Shown: positions 32,932-43,069 of the stretch, one piece after another
How the letters are laid out: each line of letters opens with the position of its first letter
How positions within the stretch are numbered: position 1 is the stretch's first letter
Assembly: GCA_964599695.1 (NCBI GenBank)
Contig: CAZRGP010000007.1
Location: forward strand, 14,154-78,153
Origin: RUG11783 sp964599695
Lineage (GTDB): Bacteria > Bacillota > Clostridia > Oscillospirales > Ruminococcaceae
Direction of reading: 5' to 3'
Length of the DNA stretch: 64,000 nucleotides
The notes under the pieces: model-generated
Databases searched by the model: none
The model's input: the letters and a program-made list of their open reading frames with translations, nothing else
Told to the model about the DNA's origin: nothing
Made by a program: the position numbers and the translations under genes

Positions 32932-34281
32932 ATGAGACGGGTATTAGCTTTGTCGCTATTGATGCTGTTGACGGTGTTCAGCCTTGTTTCCTGCGGGAAA
33001 GTGCATGAGCCGGTATCGCCGGGATCAACCCCATCCGATCCTGAGGGTGAAGATATCGTTTCGGAGGAAACGGTATTCTATCCCAGTGAGATGACCAAAG
33101 AAGAGATGTTTTCCTACCTGGAAGGCACCTGGAGACTGTGCGAAAAAGGTATAGATCCCGGAAGCCGCACCGTAACGACCATGGAATTCGACTGTACAGA
33201 CAGTAAGGTCACGTTCACGAGGGATGACGGGGAATGGCTCATCGCGACCTTCTCTCTGGATTATATTCTTGGCCCGGAGTCGGGGACCGTCGATTATATC
33301 GACATGACCATAGATGATTACTCGAAGGATCTGACGTCTGTCGGAGAGGAGTGGTCGTACTACACGGATACGGCATCCCTCACGTTCCTCACCGGAACGG
33401 CCGGCAACAAGGATCTTCTTGTCGTGCGCTATCCCGGAAACGGGGAGTCGGTCGTCACGGAGGATTGTCTTGGCTACAACCTGATGGCATCCCCGAGTTC
33501 CTGGCTCTTTGTGAGAGACAGCGTTTCCTCGGTCCTTGCCGCTGAGGAAAACGCCGATCTGCTGAAGAAGGGTGAGACCTTCTACGCTTATTGCTGGTTC
33601 AACACCGGGGATACTGTCGGTCTTCAGGAAGTATACGGATATGAGCACGATGAGGATCTTGGATTCATCGCTCCTTCGGTGGCGATCATGTATTCTCCGG
33701 ATCAATACGGACACTATATTCTTTCCTACCCGGTGGAAGGGGTGAAGGAACCGGATATGCGGATCCCGGACACCTATTGTTCTGTTTTTGCCAGCGTGAC
33801 CACGGATGAAAACGGCTGTGTTACAGAACTGCGGGAACTGGAGTATATGGGATACGGGGTCTTCTGGCAGGACGGAATGAATCCCCTCAGCCCCGGTTAT
33901 GTCGGCGGAAACGCGGTCCACGCATACTGGGAGGATGAAGTTGTCAGGGCTTACGATGAAAAGGAAGTCTTTATCTCTTCGGAAGCCAGCGGGCGGAATG
34001 TGGTCTATCTGATGGCGGACCATATCGTGACGGATGTGAAGGTGCTGATGCTGGAGTTTACAGGGGAGTTTGATTCCGGCAATCACCCGGTATTTGATGA
34101 GACCGTTGTCTATGAGACCGACGAGTTGTATTCCGGAAAAGCGCTGGTCCTTGATCTGCCGCTTTTCAATGAGATGCCGAACAGTGGGTTCTCCTACGTG
34201 GATAAGAATGGAATCGAGTATAGATATGCCTTTTATTCGAGCGGATATGACGGTTCATTGCTTTTGGATCCAATCTCATAA
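32932..34281 (+). CDS. Large lipoprotein of unknown function
   Basis: 449 residues with a lipobox signal (VFSLVSC, Cys22), followed by a Pro/Ser/Asp linker and a mostly beta-rich body. The first part (about 60-150; MFSYLEGTWRLCEKG, VTTMEFDCTDSKVTFTRDDG) resembles a lipocalin-like or calycin-like barrel in style. I do not recognise the rest. A run of Trp/Tyr residues suggests ligand or carbohydrate contact. It stands alone between the pilus operon and the Hpt gene. Confidence 0.78.
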   Translation: MRRVLALSLLMLLTVFSLVSCGKVHEPVSPGSTPSDPEGEDIVSEETVFYPSEMTKEEMFSYLEGTWRLCEKGIDPGSRTVTTMEFDCTDSKVTFTRDDGEWLIATFSLDYILGPESGTVDYIDMTIDDYSKDLTSVGEEWSYYTDTASLTFLTGTAGNKDLLVVRYPGNGESVVTEDCLGYNLMASPSSWLFVRDSVSSVLAAEENADLLKKGETFYAYCWFNTGDTVGLQEVYGYEHDEDLGFIAPSVAIMYSPDQYGHYILSYPVEGVKEPDMRIPDTYCSVFASVTTDENGCVTELRELEYMGYGVFWQDGMNPLSPGYVGGNAVHAYWEDEVVRAYDEKEVFISSEASGRNVVYLMADHIVTDVKVLMLEFTGEFDSGNHPVFDETVVYETDELYSGKALVLDLPLFNEMPNSGFSYVDKNGIEYRYAFYSSGYDGSLLLDPIS

Positions 34282-34337
34282 AAGAGGCGTTTACAGACAA
34301 GCAGAGAAGGTGCGGGTTTGCTCTGTAATTTAAAGGG

Positions 34338-34366
34338 TTGATTTTACACGCGATATCATGTGTAAT
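34338..34366 (+). promoter_or_regulatory. Promoter of the Hpt gene with palindromic operator
   Basis: TTGATT (34338-34343), 17 bases, TGTAAT (34361-34366). The spacer and -10 hold an inverted repeat: TTACAC (34344-34349), GATATC in the centre, GTGTAA (34360-34365); 18 of 22 positions are symmetric. A repressor bound here would block the promoter. Confidence 0.65.
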
Positions 34367-34418
34367 GGTATTGATGGAGATGATACTTCAAAGTTAGATC
34401 TAGCAAAGGAGATACCGG

Positions 34419-34763
34419 ATGCTGACAATAGAAAAAATGAATGAGATCGGCGCCAACACGGGCGAAGGTCTTGGCCGCTGCCTGAATAATGAGTCCTTCT
34501 ACCTCAGGATGGTAAAACTGGCAGTATCCGATACGGGTTATGAGCGTCTTCAGGAGGCACTGGAACAGGGAGATCTGAATGCGGGGTTTGAGCGCGCGCA
34601 TGCACTCAAGGGAGTTCTCGCAAATGTGGCCCTTACCAATCTTCTGGATCCGGTTTCTGAGATGACCGAACTTCTCCGCTCCAGAACGGAGACAGATTAT
34701 TCCGGGCTACTTGAGCAGATGTTTGCGGAACTCGGAAAGTACCGGGAGCTGATCGAAGACTGA
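34419..34763 (+). CDS. Orphan histidine-phosphotransfer (Hpt) protein
   Basis: 114 residues consisting of one Hpt four-helix domain. The phosphorylated histidine is in AHALKGVLANV (His about 62), the standard Hpt motif (H-x-L-K-G). Hpt proteins pass phosphate between a hybrid sensor kinase and a response regulator. No hybrid kinase lies in the window; the only kinase is a GHKL-type AgrC-like sensor, which normally phosphorylates its regulator directly. AAAGGAG precedes the ATG. The gene is followed by a strong terminator and sits between the pilus operon and the adhesin island. Confidence 0.9.
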   Translation: MLTIEKMNEIGANTGEGLGRCLNNESFYLRMVKLAVSDTGYERLQEALEQGDLNAGFERAHALKGVLANVALTNLLDPVSEMTELLRSRTETDYSGLLEQMFAELGKYRELIED

Positions 34764-34806
34764 TCTGTAGGAGCAGAAATCAGCCTATAGTTATATGATA
34801 TGCATG

Positions 34807-34840
34807 AGTCTCTGACCTTTTATGGTCAGGGACTTTTTTT
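34807..34840 (+). terminator. Intrinsic terminator of the Hpt gene
   Basis: AGTCTCTGACC pairs with GGTCAGGGACT (one G-T pair) around TTTTAT, followed by seven T residues. Confidence 0.92.
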
Positions 34841-34974
34841 GTGCTGCTGCACCGTGAAGGTGAATATTGATCAGATGTTGTTGGAACATAAGGTTGTGAG
34901 CATTTCCATTAGTGTATGACCTTTGAAGGTGAAACATACTGTGGCGCCAATAACGATATATCGGATGGTTTAAA

Positions 34975-35042
34975 AATAATTCATAAAAGTGCAATAAATT
35001 TCATAAACGGCACGCCACATTTGCATAATAATGTGTTAGAAT
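34975..35042 (+). promoter_or_regulatory. Promoter region of giant adhesin 1 with 20-base-spaced direct repeat
   Basis: TTCATAAA occurs at 34980-34987 and again at 35000-35007, exactly 20 bases apart, followed by an extended -10 TGTTAGAAT (35034-35042); the -35 region is poor. The distance from repeat to -10 matches the promoters of the other two giant genes (see 46951 and 54521), although the GTT core of the LytTR half-site is not kept here. From the -10 the leader to the start codon is about 130 bases and holds a small ACTGC/GCAGT hairpin just before the ribosome site. Nothing else was seen between 34841 and 35178. Confidence 0.55.
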
Positions 35043-35178
35043 GCTATTGAGTGTAGAGGGACTTCATTTATAAACGTGTAATGAAGCGGCATAACAGCAC
35101 GGCGTGACATACGCTGTGTGGACATTTCCCTCGGCGCAGTCAATCTACTGCAAGGCAGTTTATATTGTGGAGGTAGTA

Positions 35179-38100
35179 ATGGAAAAGAACGGCAAAAGAG
35201 TATTAGGTATCTTCCTTCTCTTGATCATGCTGTTCACTCTTGTTCCGTCGCCGAACATCTTCGTCATGGCGGAAGAAGAGGAAGGTGCTGCTGTAGAGTC
35301 AGAAGCAGCGCTTGAAGAACAGATGGTTGCCATCGCTGACGAGATCCTCTCGGATCTTGGTGAGAATGATGGATCAGAGACAGATGCGGAAACGATCGCC
35401 GACGGAGATTCCGAAGAAGGTATTTCCGACGAGGAAGCGTCCGCGGAGGGGCAAGTGACCGAAGAGCAGGAAATCTCGGAGGAATCGGGATCACCTGCTG
35501 AGGAACCGGAAGTTCCGGCAGGGGAGGAACTTATTCCTTACAGCGCGGAAGTATCCGGATTTATGGTATCCGCAAAAGCAGACAGAAACGCGTTTGACGT
35601 TCCTGTCCGTTTGGTCGCGTCCGTTCTTTCTCAGAACGACACTGCTTATAAGGACGCAGAAGGCGCCCTGGCAGACAGCGGCAAACAGTATGACGGCATG
35701 ATCGCCCTTGATATCCACTTTGAAGACGAGAATGGTAACGAAGTTGAACCTGTCGGTAACGTAAGTGTTTCCATTCAGGTCAAGAAAGAGGTCATTAAGG
35801 AAGCTGCTGAGGACACTACCCAGATCGTTCCCGAAACCGTCGAGGTCAATCACATAACCACGGATGAAAACGGTACTGCCAAGGCAGAGACGGTCGCAGA
35901 CTTTGCCCAGGAGACCGAGGGCACTGTTTCCGTAACGACAAAGAGTGAAGATGTAGAGCAGATTGACTCGGATTTTACAGTCGACGGCTTTTCTACATTC
36001 ACGATTACATGGACAAATAGTGAAACCGGAGCATCTGAAAAAGCATATATTCATTGGGGAACAATGGTTGATGGATCTTTCAATGAATTTGATAGTGCTA
36101 AGTTAGATACGACTGCAGCGAGTGTAAGCCTTGCGAACTCTTTCGTTTCAGAGTCAGGTGATGAGTATTATTATCTTAGTGCTGAATACTGCGCTCCTGG
36201 AGTAGCCCGAGAAGCTGGCGTGGATATTCTGTCAATATTGAAGAAGACAGAGTCCGGGTCATGGATATACACCCAGGAAGCCAATACAGAGGATAATACT
36301 CCTGAGACGGATCTTCCATTGGAAGATGGCAGCAATATTTATGCGTATTATTACATACCGGAGGAGCCAAATCCTTCCAGTGGAGATGATACGACTATTC
36401 CGGCTCCAACTACAACAAAGCATGTAGAATCGAATGGTGACGGAACATATACAATTACTTTGGATGTTCAGGGAACCACCGTGCATGAGGACGATTCTCA
36501 TTATGCTAACGTTCTGATTATCCTTGATGCTACTGCCAGTATGAGAGGGGATAAATGGACTAATGCCAAAGCTGCAATGAAAGCTTTGATCGAGACTCTT
36601 ACTGAAGGTGATAACGCATCGAATGCCGGGAAAATAGATTTTGCGCTTGTTACGTTTGGACGCTCAGCTACAGTAGTGCAGAACTGGACGAAAGACAATG
36701 CAGCTTTCAAAACAACATGTGCAGGAATCAATATGGTATCTACCTCGGGTACTAACTGGGAAGCTGGTATGCGTGGAGGCTTATACGGTGTGCTCAATAA
36801 CATGCCTGACAGTGATCCAACGTATGTAATATTCCTAACCGATGGTGATCCGAACACCTATTATTGGATGAACAGTGATATTGGTACAACATATGGATAT
36901 GGCGGTTGGAACTACACCGTATCAGCTGATGATGTTGGAGCTACTACAATTTATACTAATGACCACATGCGCCTCGGTTATCAAGGAAACAGTTCTACTT
37001 CCGCAACACGTTCAAAAGACGAGGCGAAAGCTATAGCAGCAAAAACAAAGCTATATGGTATTTACTGCGGTTCTTCTGGATCTACTCCCTCCGGAGAATC
37101 ATTCAATCGTCTTGTTGATGTAATCCAAGGCCAAGGGCAAGGTGGGCAACAAACCATCGCAGCTAACGCTGACACAATTGAAAGTACATTCCAGACTATT
37201 GCTGAGACTATTGTCAATGATTTAGGCGCCAGCAATGTCAGTGTTGATGATGGTGTTCCTTCACTCTCTAATGTAAGTGCCGCGGTTTCCGGCGAAGCAA
37301 GTGGTTTTGTATATCAGATTTCTACAGACGGTGAGAATTACAGTGCATGGGCAGAGGCTCCGGGCGCTTCATATAGTAATGATAATGGCGTTACATGGGA
37401 CCTTTCCTCTTTAGGAACTGTTCAGCCAGGAACATATTATCGTTTGAAGTTCACTGTATGGCCAAGCCAGGCAGCTTATGATACCATTGCTGACCTGAAC
37501 AATGGTGTTATTACAATGACTGACGCTGAGCTGGAGGCTGCAGGAATAGCAAAACCAACTACTGCAGGCGGATCGTATACCCTAAAGACAAATACACATT
37601 TGAAGACTACTTATACAGTAGGAGATGAAACATACACGGATTCACCTTCAAATGTGCCTCAAGAAGCGATGATTCTTCCAACAGCAACAATCAAAGTAGA
37701 GAAGAAGTGGTTTAATAAGTTGGATCTGAAGCAGGGGGATCCTGTCAAACTGGAAGTAACCCGGGATACAGAGCCATACTTATATGGGGATAAAGCATTA
37801 ACAGTATCTAAAGAAACAAATTGGATTTCTGATTCCATATACATCTCTATGGGACAGATAAAAGGCACTGGAAGCAACTATGAAGTAATTGAAACAGGAC
37901 ATGATTATGAAGTAGTCGAACCGGCGTCATTTACCTATAGGTGGGAGCTTACCAGTGAGGTGTACCACCCGATGGTTATCAACGGTACACCTACAATGCT
38001 CATCAAAGATGATAGTGTTACGGGTACTGATGGAACAGATTACTATGTGATCAATAATAAGAAGTACAAAGTAAGTAGTGAATCAGATAATCTGTTAACT

Positions 38101-40990
38101 GCTGTAAATAACAGGCGTAGTTGGTTACAGCTGGAGAAAAAGATTACAGGTACAAATGCACCGACTGATGAACTGTTTGCTTTCAGCATTACTGTTACTG
38201 ATCCAAAGGGAGAAGATGTATGGTTCTCTGTATACGACCCATCTCTTCCTGATGAACAGAATCCGGTTAAGAATATTACGACAAGTGCTACTGCTGAGGT
38301 GAAAGATGGTTCTGAAACTGGATACTATTATGCTTCAAGTGGCAGCTCTATAACAGTAGAAATCAAGGCTGGATGGACTCTGCGCTTTACGAACCTGCGT
38401 TCAGACACTACCTATACTATTGAGGAGACAACATTACCTGACGGTTTCAGGTTCGATACAGCTGTGGGCAGAGCGGTATCTCAGGCTACCGAAGAAGCTC
38501 ATCAGGATGATCCGGAAGTTGCGACCATAACAGGTATGAAAGCTTCTGGTAAGATCAATGTTCCTAACGCTGAGTTCTATGTCGACTTTACTAATGAATA
38601 TGTAGAAACAGAAGTTGAAGCAACAAAAGTATGGGATGACGATGATGACCGAGATCGCAAGCGCGACGATGTCACATTCAATCTTTTGGCAGATGGCGAA
38701 GTAGTTACTGGAAAGAGCCAGACAATATCTGCAACAGCAACTGGAGAAGATTTGACAGTTACATGGAGCAACTTACCTGCTTACAAAGATGGAAAAGAAA
38801 TCGTTTATACAGTTGAGGAAGCCAATGTAACTGCCGGAAAGATAACCCTTAACGGTGCTCAGTACACGGTTACTATTTCTGGAGATGCTGAAAGCGGGTT
38901 CGAGATAAAAAACAGTTATGAACCCGAAGTCGTAAGTGTCGTTGCCAGAAAAGTGTGGGTTGATGTTAATGATGCAGATCAGTTGCGTCCTAAAAGTGTA
39001 ACAGTGCGGCTATATGCTGACGATATAGCTAGTGGCGATCCTGTGACACTTAGTGCTGATAATAACTGGACTTACACTTGGAATAGTATTCCTAAGAATG
39101 AATCAGGTAAGGCAATAATCTATACGGTTAAAGAGACTACCGTTCCTTCAGGATATACAGCAGAAGTATCAAGTGATAATGATGGTTTTATTATCACTAA
39201 TACTCATGCTCCAAAAACAACAGTAGAAGGAACTAAGACCTGGGTAGATGGCGGTAAAGAGCACGACAACGCAGCAGAGATCACGCTGACTCTGAAACGT
39301 ACGAGTGCAAAGGCTGGAAGCACAGCAGAGACGCTGAAAGCCACACCGACATGGACCGGAAACACATACAAATTCAGTAAGTTAGATAAGTATGATGCAG
39401 AAGGCTATGAGTACACCTACACCGTAGAAGAAGCAGCGATCACCGGATACACAACAACAGTGTCAACCGACGGACTGAGCTTCACAAACACGATCACTCA
39501 GGAAGAGGTAGAAGTAACAGGAACCAAGACCTGGGTAGATGGCGGCAAAGAGCACGATAACGCAACAGAGATCACGCTGACTCTGAAACGTACGAGTGCA
39601 AAGGCTGGAAGCACAGCAGANNNNNNNNNNNNNNNNNNNNNNNNNNNNNNNNNNNNNNNNNNNNNNNNNNNNNNNNNNNNNNNNNNNNNNNNNNNNNNNN
39701 NNNNNNNNNNNNNNNNNNNNGACGCTGAAAGCCACACCGACATGGACCGAAAACACATACAAATTCAGTGAGTTAGATAAGTATGATGCAGAAGGTTATG
39801 AGTACACCTACACAGTTGAAGAAGCTGAGATCTATGGATATGAAACAGCTATAGAAGGGTTTGATATTACTAATACTCTTATCTTGACTGAAGTAAGTGC
39901 GATAAAGAATTGGAAGAATGCAGATGGTTCTACCACAGCTCCAGAAAATGCAAGTGTAGTATTTACTCTTGTGGCTGATGGAGATTTAACAGACAAGATT
40001 GTAACTCTGAGTGGAGAAACTTGGAAAGCAGAGTTTAAAGAACTTCCAAAGTATAAAGCTGTTGATGGAGAAAAAGTTGAAATTGTATATACAGTGGAAG
40101 AAACAACAGCATGGCCTGGTTATACATCTGAGGTTTCCAAGGATGAGGAGGGCAATATTTCCAAGGATGAAGATGGCAATATTGTAATCACAAACACTCA
40201 GGATACCGTTGATGTAATCGTCAATAAAGTCTGGGAGGATGATAATGATGCTCACAGCTTGCGTCCGGATAGCATAACTATCAATCTGTTGGCAGACGGC
40301 ACAGCAGTTAAGAATAAAGATGGAACGAACAAGACGATTACGCTTGACGGAACAGCTGATGAGAATGGAGAGACTGCAGCTTGGACTGCGACATTCAGCA
40401 GCCTTCCTAAATTCAAATTGGTAGATGGTAAAGCAGAGCCTATTGAATACACTGTGTCAGAAGATGCTGTAACAGGTTATGTGGCTACTATCAAGCTCAA
40501 GAGCGAAGAAGAAGCAGAAGAGACGACTGAGGATACTTCAGAAACAGAAGAAGAGGATGGTCCAGTAGAATATACTTTGACAAATACTCTTATCAACCTG
40601 GAGATTACTAAGAAAGTAGAAAATCTCTTTGATGCAGGAGATACTTCCAATGCGACATTCGTATTTGAGATCACCATCGGTGATAAGTATCACAACTACG
40701 CGGCGATCATCTTCGACGGAAAAGCCGGCACAGACAGTACTGTGCTGTACGGGCTCCCGTATGAAAAGGAAGACACCATTACCGTCGAAGAAGTCTACAC
40801 GGCAGGCCATAAACTGGTCAGTCAAACCGAGGTTAAGTGGGACGAGAAAGACAAGATCTTCAAGGTATCCTTCGTGAACACTTACAACAACACGCCGGGT
40901 TATGGTTCCGGAATCATCAACGAATACGGACATGATGAGAAAGGAAACCCGGTAGTCACCAATCAGAGCAAACAGAACACAGTCAGTTAG
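35179..40990 (+). CDS. Giant surface adhesin 1: vWA domain and multiple Cna-B repeats (gap inside)
   Basis: Start ATG 35179 (MEKNGKRVLGIFLLLIMLF) after GGAGG. The reading frame breaks only at the 100-N gap (39621-39720). Order: signal peptide (cut near VMA), acidic Glu/Ser linker (about 31-118), a beta domain (about 117-280), von Willebrand A domain (about 441-680; VLIILDATASMRG, then AGMRGGLYG and VIFLTDGDPNTYY), then about nine Cna-B-like modules. The MIDAS motif reads DATAS in place of DxSxS. Cna-B modules such as GTKTWVDGGKEHDN ... YTVEE ... FTNT keep the Lys/Glu/Asn expected for internal isopeptide bonds. The C-terminus ends without LPXTG or a membrane helix, so anchoring is unclear; it may be held by the fibre proteins encoded next. 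The core (36000-40650) is visibly more AT-rich than both ends. Confidence 0.88.
39234..39815 (+). repeat. Near-identical 291-base Cna-B repeats flanking an assembly gap
   Basis: The unit that starts CTGGGTAGATGGCGG occurs at 39240 and again at 39531, a period of 291 bases (97 codons), with nearly identical sequence. A further partial copy continues after the N run. The number of copies in the genome is unknown. Confidence 0.85.
39621..39720. other. Assembly gap of 100 N
   Basis: A placeholder run. The bases on each side (AGCACAGCAGA before, GACGCTGAAAGCC after) are contiguous in the intact repeat copy at 39321-39344. The true missing length is therefore expected to be a multiple of 291, which would restore the frame that 100 N breaks. 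Confidence 0.98.
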
Positions 40991-41013
40991 TTCACGTTCA
41001 GCGATGAAACGAG

Positions 41014-41045
41014 GTCCCCTTGAACGGGGAACCGGTCAAGGGGAC
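41014..41045 (+). other. Intercistronic hairpin after adhesin 1, with two competing folds
   Basis: GTCCCCTTGA (41014-41023) pairs with TCAAGGGGAC (41036-41045). The same left arm can instead pair TCCCC (41015-41019) with GGGGA (41026-41030). No T run follows, so it is more likely an RNA-processing or read-through control element between the giant gene and the fibre genes than a simple terminator. Confidence 0.6.
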
Positions 41046-41108
41046 TCTGATACACTGAACGGTCAAGTGATTTGAGCGATTCTAATTCTGAGATTTAGGA
41101 GAATATAG

Positions 41109-41642
41109 ATGAAGAAAAAATCGATATTAATTGTCCTGGCTATGCTGTTTGTCTTTATAGCCGTGACACCGATACAAGAGTCATTAGCGTACTTTACCGC
41201 ATATGACGAGGCTTCCGGTGAAGCCGCAGTTACCCTTAAATGGGAAACAGAGATCGTCGAGGAGATCGACGAGAACCAGAAAGATAAGCACATCGTCATC
41301 AAGAACACAGGGGAAACACCGGTGATCGTACGTGTCAAAGTGTTTGCCGGAGATTACGCCGTCACGACGAGCGAAGACGGCAAATGGGCAGAGAATACAG
41401 ACGGATGGTGGTACTACACCGAGATCCTTCCCGTTGGCGGCACCACATCGGAGCTGTATGTGGAAGTGAAGACGGAAGGTTCCCCCAAGGCACCGGACAT
41501 CGACTTCAACATCGTTGTCGTCCATGAGTCCAGCAGGGTCGTTTATGAGAACGGGAGCACAACGACACTGGTCAAGCCCAGCGGTTGGTCCTATGTTCCG
41601 AGTGTAGCAACGACAGAGGAGGGAGGTGCAGAGAATGCGTAA
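41109..41642 (+). CDS. TasA/camelysin-like fibre subunit 1 (SipW-dependent signal)
   Basis: 177 residues. The signal peptide ends ESLAYFTAYDEASG, the SipW-type cleavage region of TasA/CalY proteins (cut after Ala, then Tyr-Phe-Thr). The mature part is a beta-sandwich with HIVIKNTGETPVIVRVKVFA and VESSR-like ends. In Bacillus such proteins form biofilm fibres on the cell surface. TAGGAGAA precedes the ATG. It overlaps the next gene by 8 bases. A SipW-type peptidase is encoded at the end of the same operon, which supports the assignment. Confidence 0.85.
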   Translation: MKKKSILIVLAMLFVFIAVTPIQESLAYFTAYDEASGEAAVTLKWETEIVEEIDENQKDKHIVIKNTGETPVIVRVKVFAGDYAVTTSEDGKWAENTDGWWYYTEILPVGGTTSELYVEVKTEGSPKAPDIDFNIVVVHESSRVVYENGSTTTLVKPSGWSYVPSVATTEEGGAENA

Positions 41643-42333
41643 GTTTAGCGGAAAAAGAGCAGTTCTGATCCTGTCCTCGCTTCTGGTCGTACTGGTCGGC
41701 ATGATCATCGTGCTTCGCTCCGGGAGCACCCAGGCAGTCCTTACTGAGAGCAAGGAGCAGACAGTCGAGATCGAGATGTCTTCTCTGGATGTTGCGATCC
41801 TGGAAAACGGAAAAGAAACAGAGACCCTGTATTCAGATTACGCGAAAACGGCACTTGATCCCGGTCATCCCTACGATGACGAGATTTCGGTGAAGAACAC
41901 CGGAGAGTATGACGAATACGTCCGTGTCATTGTTAAAAAGTACTGGAAAGGCAAAGACGGCAAGAGACTGGATCTCTCACCGGCCTATATCCATCTAACA
42001 GCAGCGGATGGCTGGGTCGAGAACACGAAAGAGGCCACTGCGGAACAGAGCGTCTGGTACTGCAAGGACTATGTCCCAGTAGGTGAGATAAGCGCACCGC
42101 TGTTCACTTCTTTCTACATCGACAGTGAAGTGTTTACCAACGTGGCAAAGAGTGTTACGCCGCATACGGATGGTAATGTCACAACAGTTACTTACGACTA
42201 TGATGACATCACCTTCGTTGTGGAGATCGAGGCACAGGCGATCCAGTACAGCAGTGCAAACAAAGCGATCCTCAGTGCCTGGGGCGTTACCAACGTCACC
42301 GCTTCCGGCGGCACAGTGACAGTAGCAGGCTGA
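41635..42333 (+). CDS. TasA-like fibre subunit 2
   Basis: 232 residues from ATG 41635 (MRKFSGKRAVLILSSLLVVL), with GGAGGGAGG upstream; overlapping the previous gene by 8 bases. Signal and cleavage region GSTQAVLTESKEQTVEIE is the SipW/TasA style, and the mature domain repeats the pattern of subunit 1 (DEISVKNTGEYDEYVRVIVKKYW; CKDYVPVGEISAPLFTSFYI). It is likely a second fibre or tip component co-assembled with subunit 1. Weaker similarity to TasA than the first subunit. Confidence 0.75.
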   Translation: MRKFSGKRAVLILSSLLVVLVGMIIVLRSGSTQAVLTESKEQTVEIEMSSLDVAILENGKETETLYSDYAKTALDPGHPYDDEISVKNTGEYDEYVRVIVKKYWKGKDGKRLDLSPAYIHLTAADGWVENTKEATAEQSVWYCKDYVPVGEISAPLFTSFYIDSEVFTNVAKSVTPHTDGNVTTVTYDYDDITFVVEIEAQAIQYSSANKAILSAWGVTNVTASGGTVTVAG

Positions 42334-42349
42334 GAAGGAGGAGAAACAC

Positions 42350-43069
42350 ATGAAACGAATCAGTAAATTGATTTCTTCGGCGATCCTCTTCGCATTGATG
42401 CTCACCATATCGTTCTCCGCGTTTGCTGCGGACAGCACCGTTACCTATGACGGCACTCTGTCCTCTGAGGATACGAAGAAAGAGATCGGGAATATCGTTC
42501 CCGGTGAGACAGTCTCCTATACGGTGGAATTCCAGAACAACAGCAAAAAGAAGACAGACTGGTACGTCAAGAATGAGATCGTCCAGGCTTTTGAAGAAAG
42601 CGTGAGCGCATCCGGCGGTGTATACAGTTATACACTGACCTATATCAACCCGGCGGGATCAGAAACAGTCCTCTACACCAATGACGAACTCGGCGGTCTG
42701 AAGGAATCCGGGTCAAAGGCTCCTTCCGCAGACGCAGTAGGACTGAAGCAGGTAGCTTCTGGTACCGAGGAAGATATCTACCTCGACACCCTGACTCCCG
42801 GTCAGAAAGGCCAGGTCCGTGTCACCGTTACTCTGGATGGCGAGACACAGGGCAACGCCTATGCCGGCTCGGCGGCCAGCCTGAATCTGGTGTTCGGTGT
42901 CGAGCCCATCGAGGAGACGGTCACTGTTATCACCAACATCGTACCCGGTCCCAACACCGGTGACGCAACGAATGTGGTGATCTACATTCTGATCTTCGGC
43001 CTTGCAGTGATATCCCTTCTGGCTGTACTTTTTATGAGAAGAAAGATGAAGAACGGGGAGGAACAATAA
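42350..43069 (+). CDS. Membrane-anchored surface protein with PNTGD before the C-terminal helix
   Basis: 239 residues. A normal signal peptide (cut after AFA, residue 26) precedes a beta-rich domain (TVTYDGTLSSEDTKKEIGNI, then VSYTVEFQNNSKKKTDWYVK). The C-terminus is VPGPNTGDATNVVIYI, a hydrophobic helix, then MRRKMKNGEEQ, the exact layout of a sortase signal but with PNTGD in place of LPXTG. Either a divergent sortase cuts it or it stays as a membrane protein. No sortase gene lies in the window. It may be the base that joins the fibre to the cell. Confidence 0.75.
   Translation: MKRISKLISSAILFALMLTISFSAFAADSTVTYDGTLSSEDTKKEIGNIVPGETVSYTVEFQNNSKKKTDWYVKNEIVQAFEESVSASGGVYSYTLTYINPAGSETVLYTNDELGGLKESGSKAPSADAVGLKQVASGTEEDIYLDTLTPGQKGQVRVTVTLDGETQGNAYAGSAASLNLVFGVEPIEETVTVITNIVPGPNTGDATNVVIYILIFGLAVISLLAVLFMRRKMKNGEEQ

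Noticed and set aside
39596..40990. Separate gene starting within the Cna-B repeats
   Set aside because: It appears only because the 100-N run shifts the frame; protein domains continue directly across the gap.
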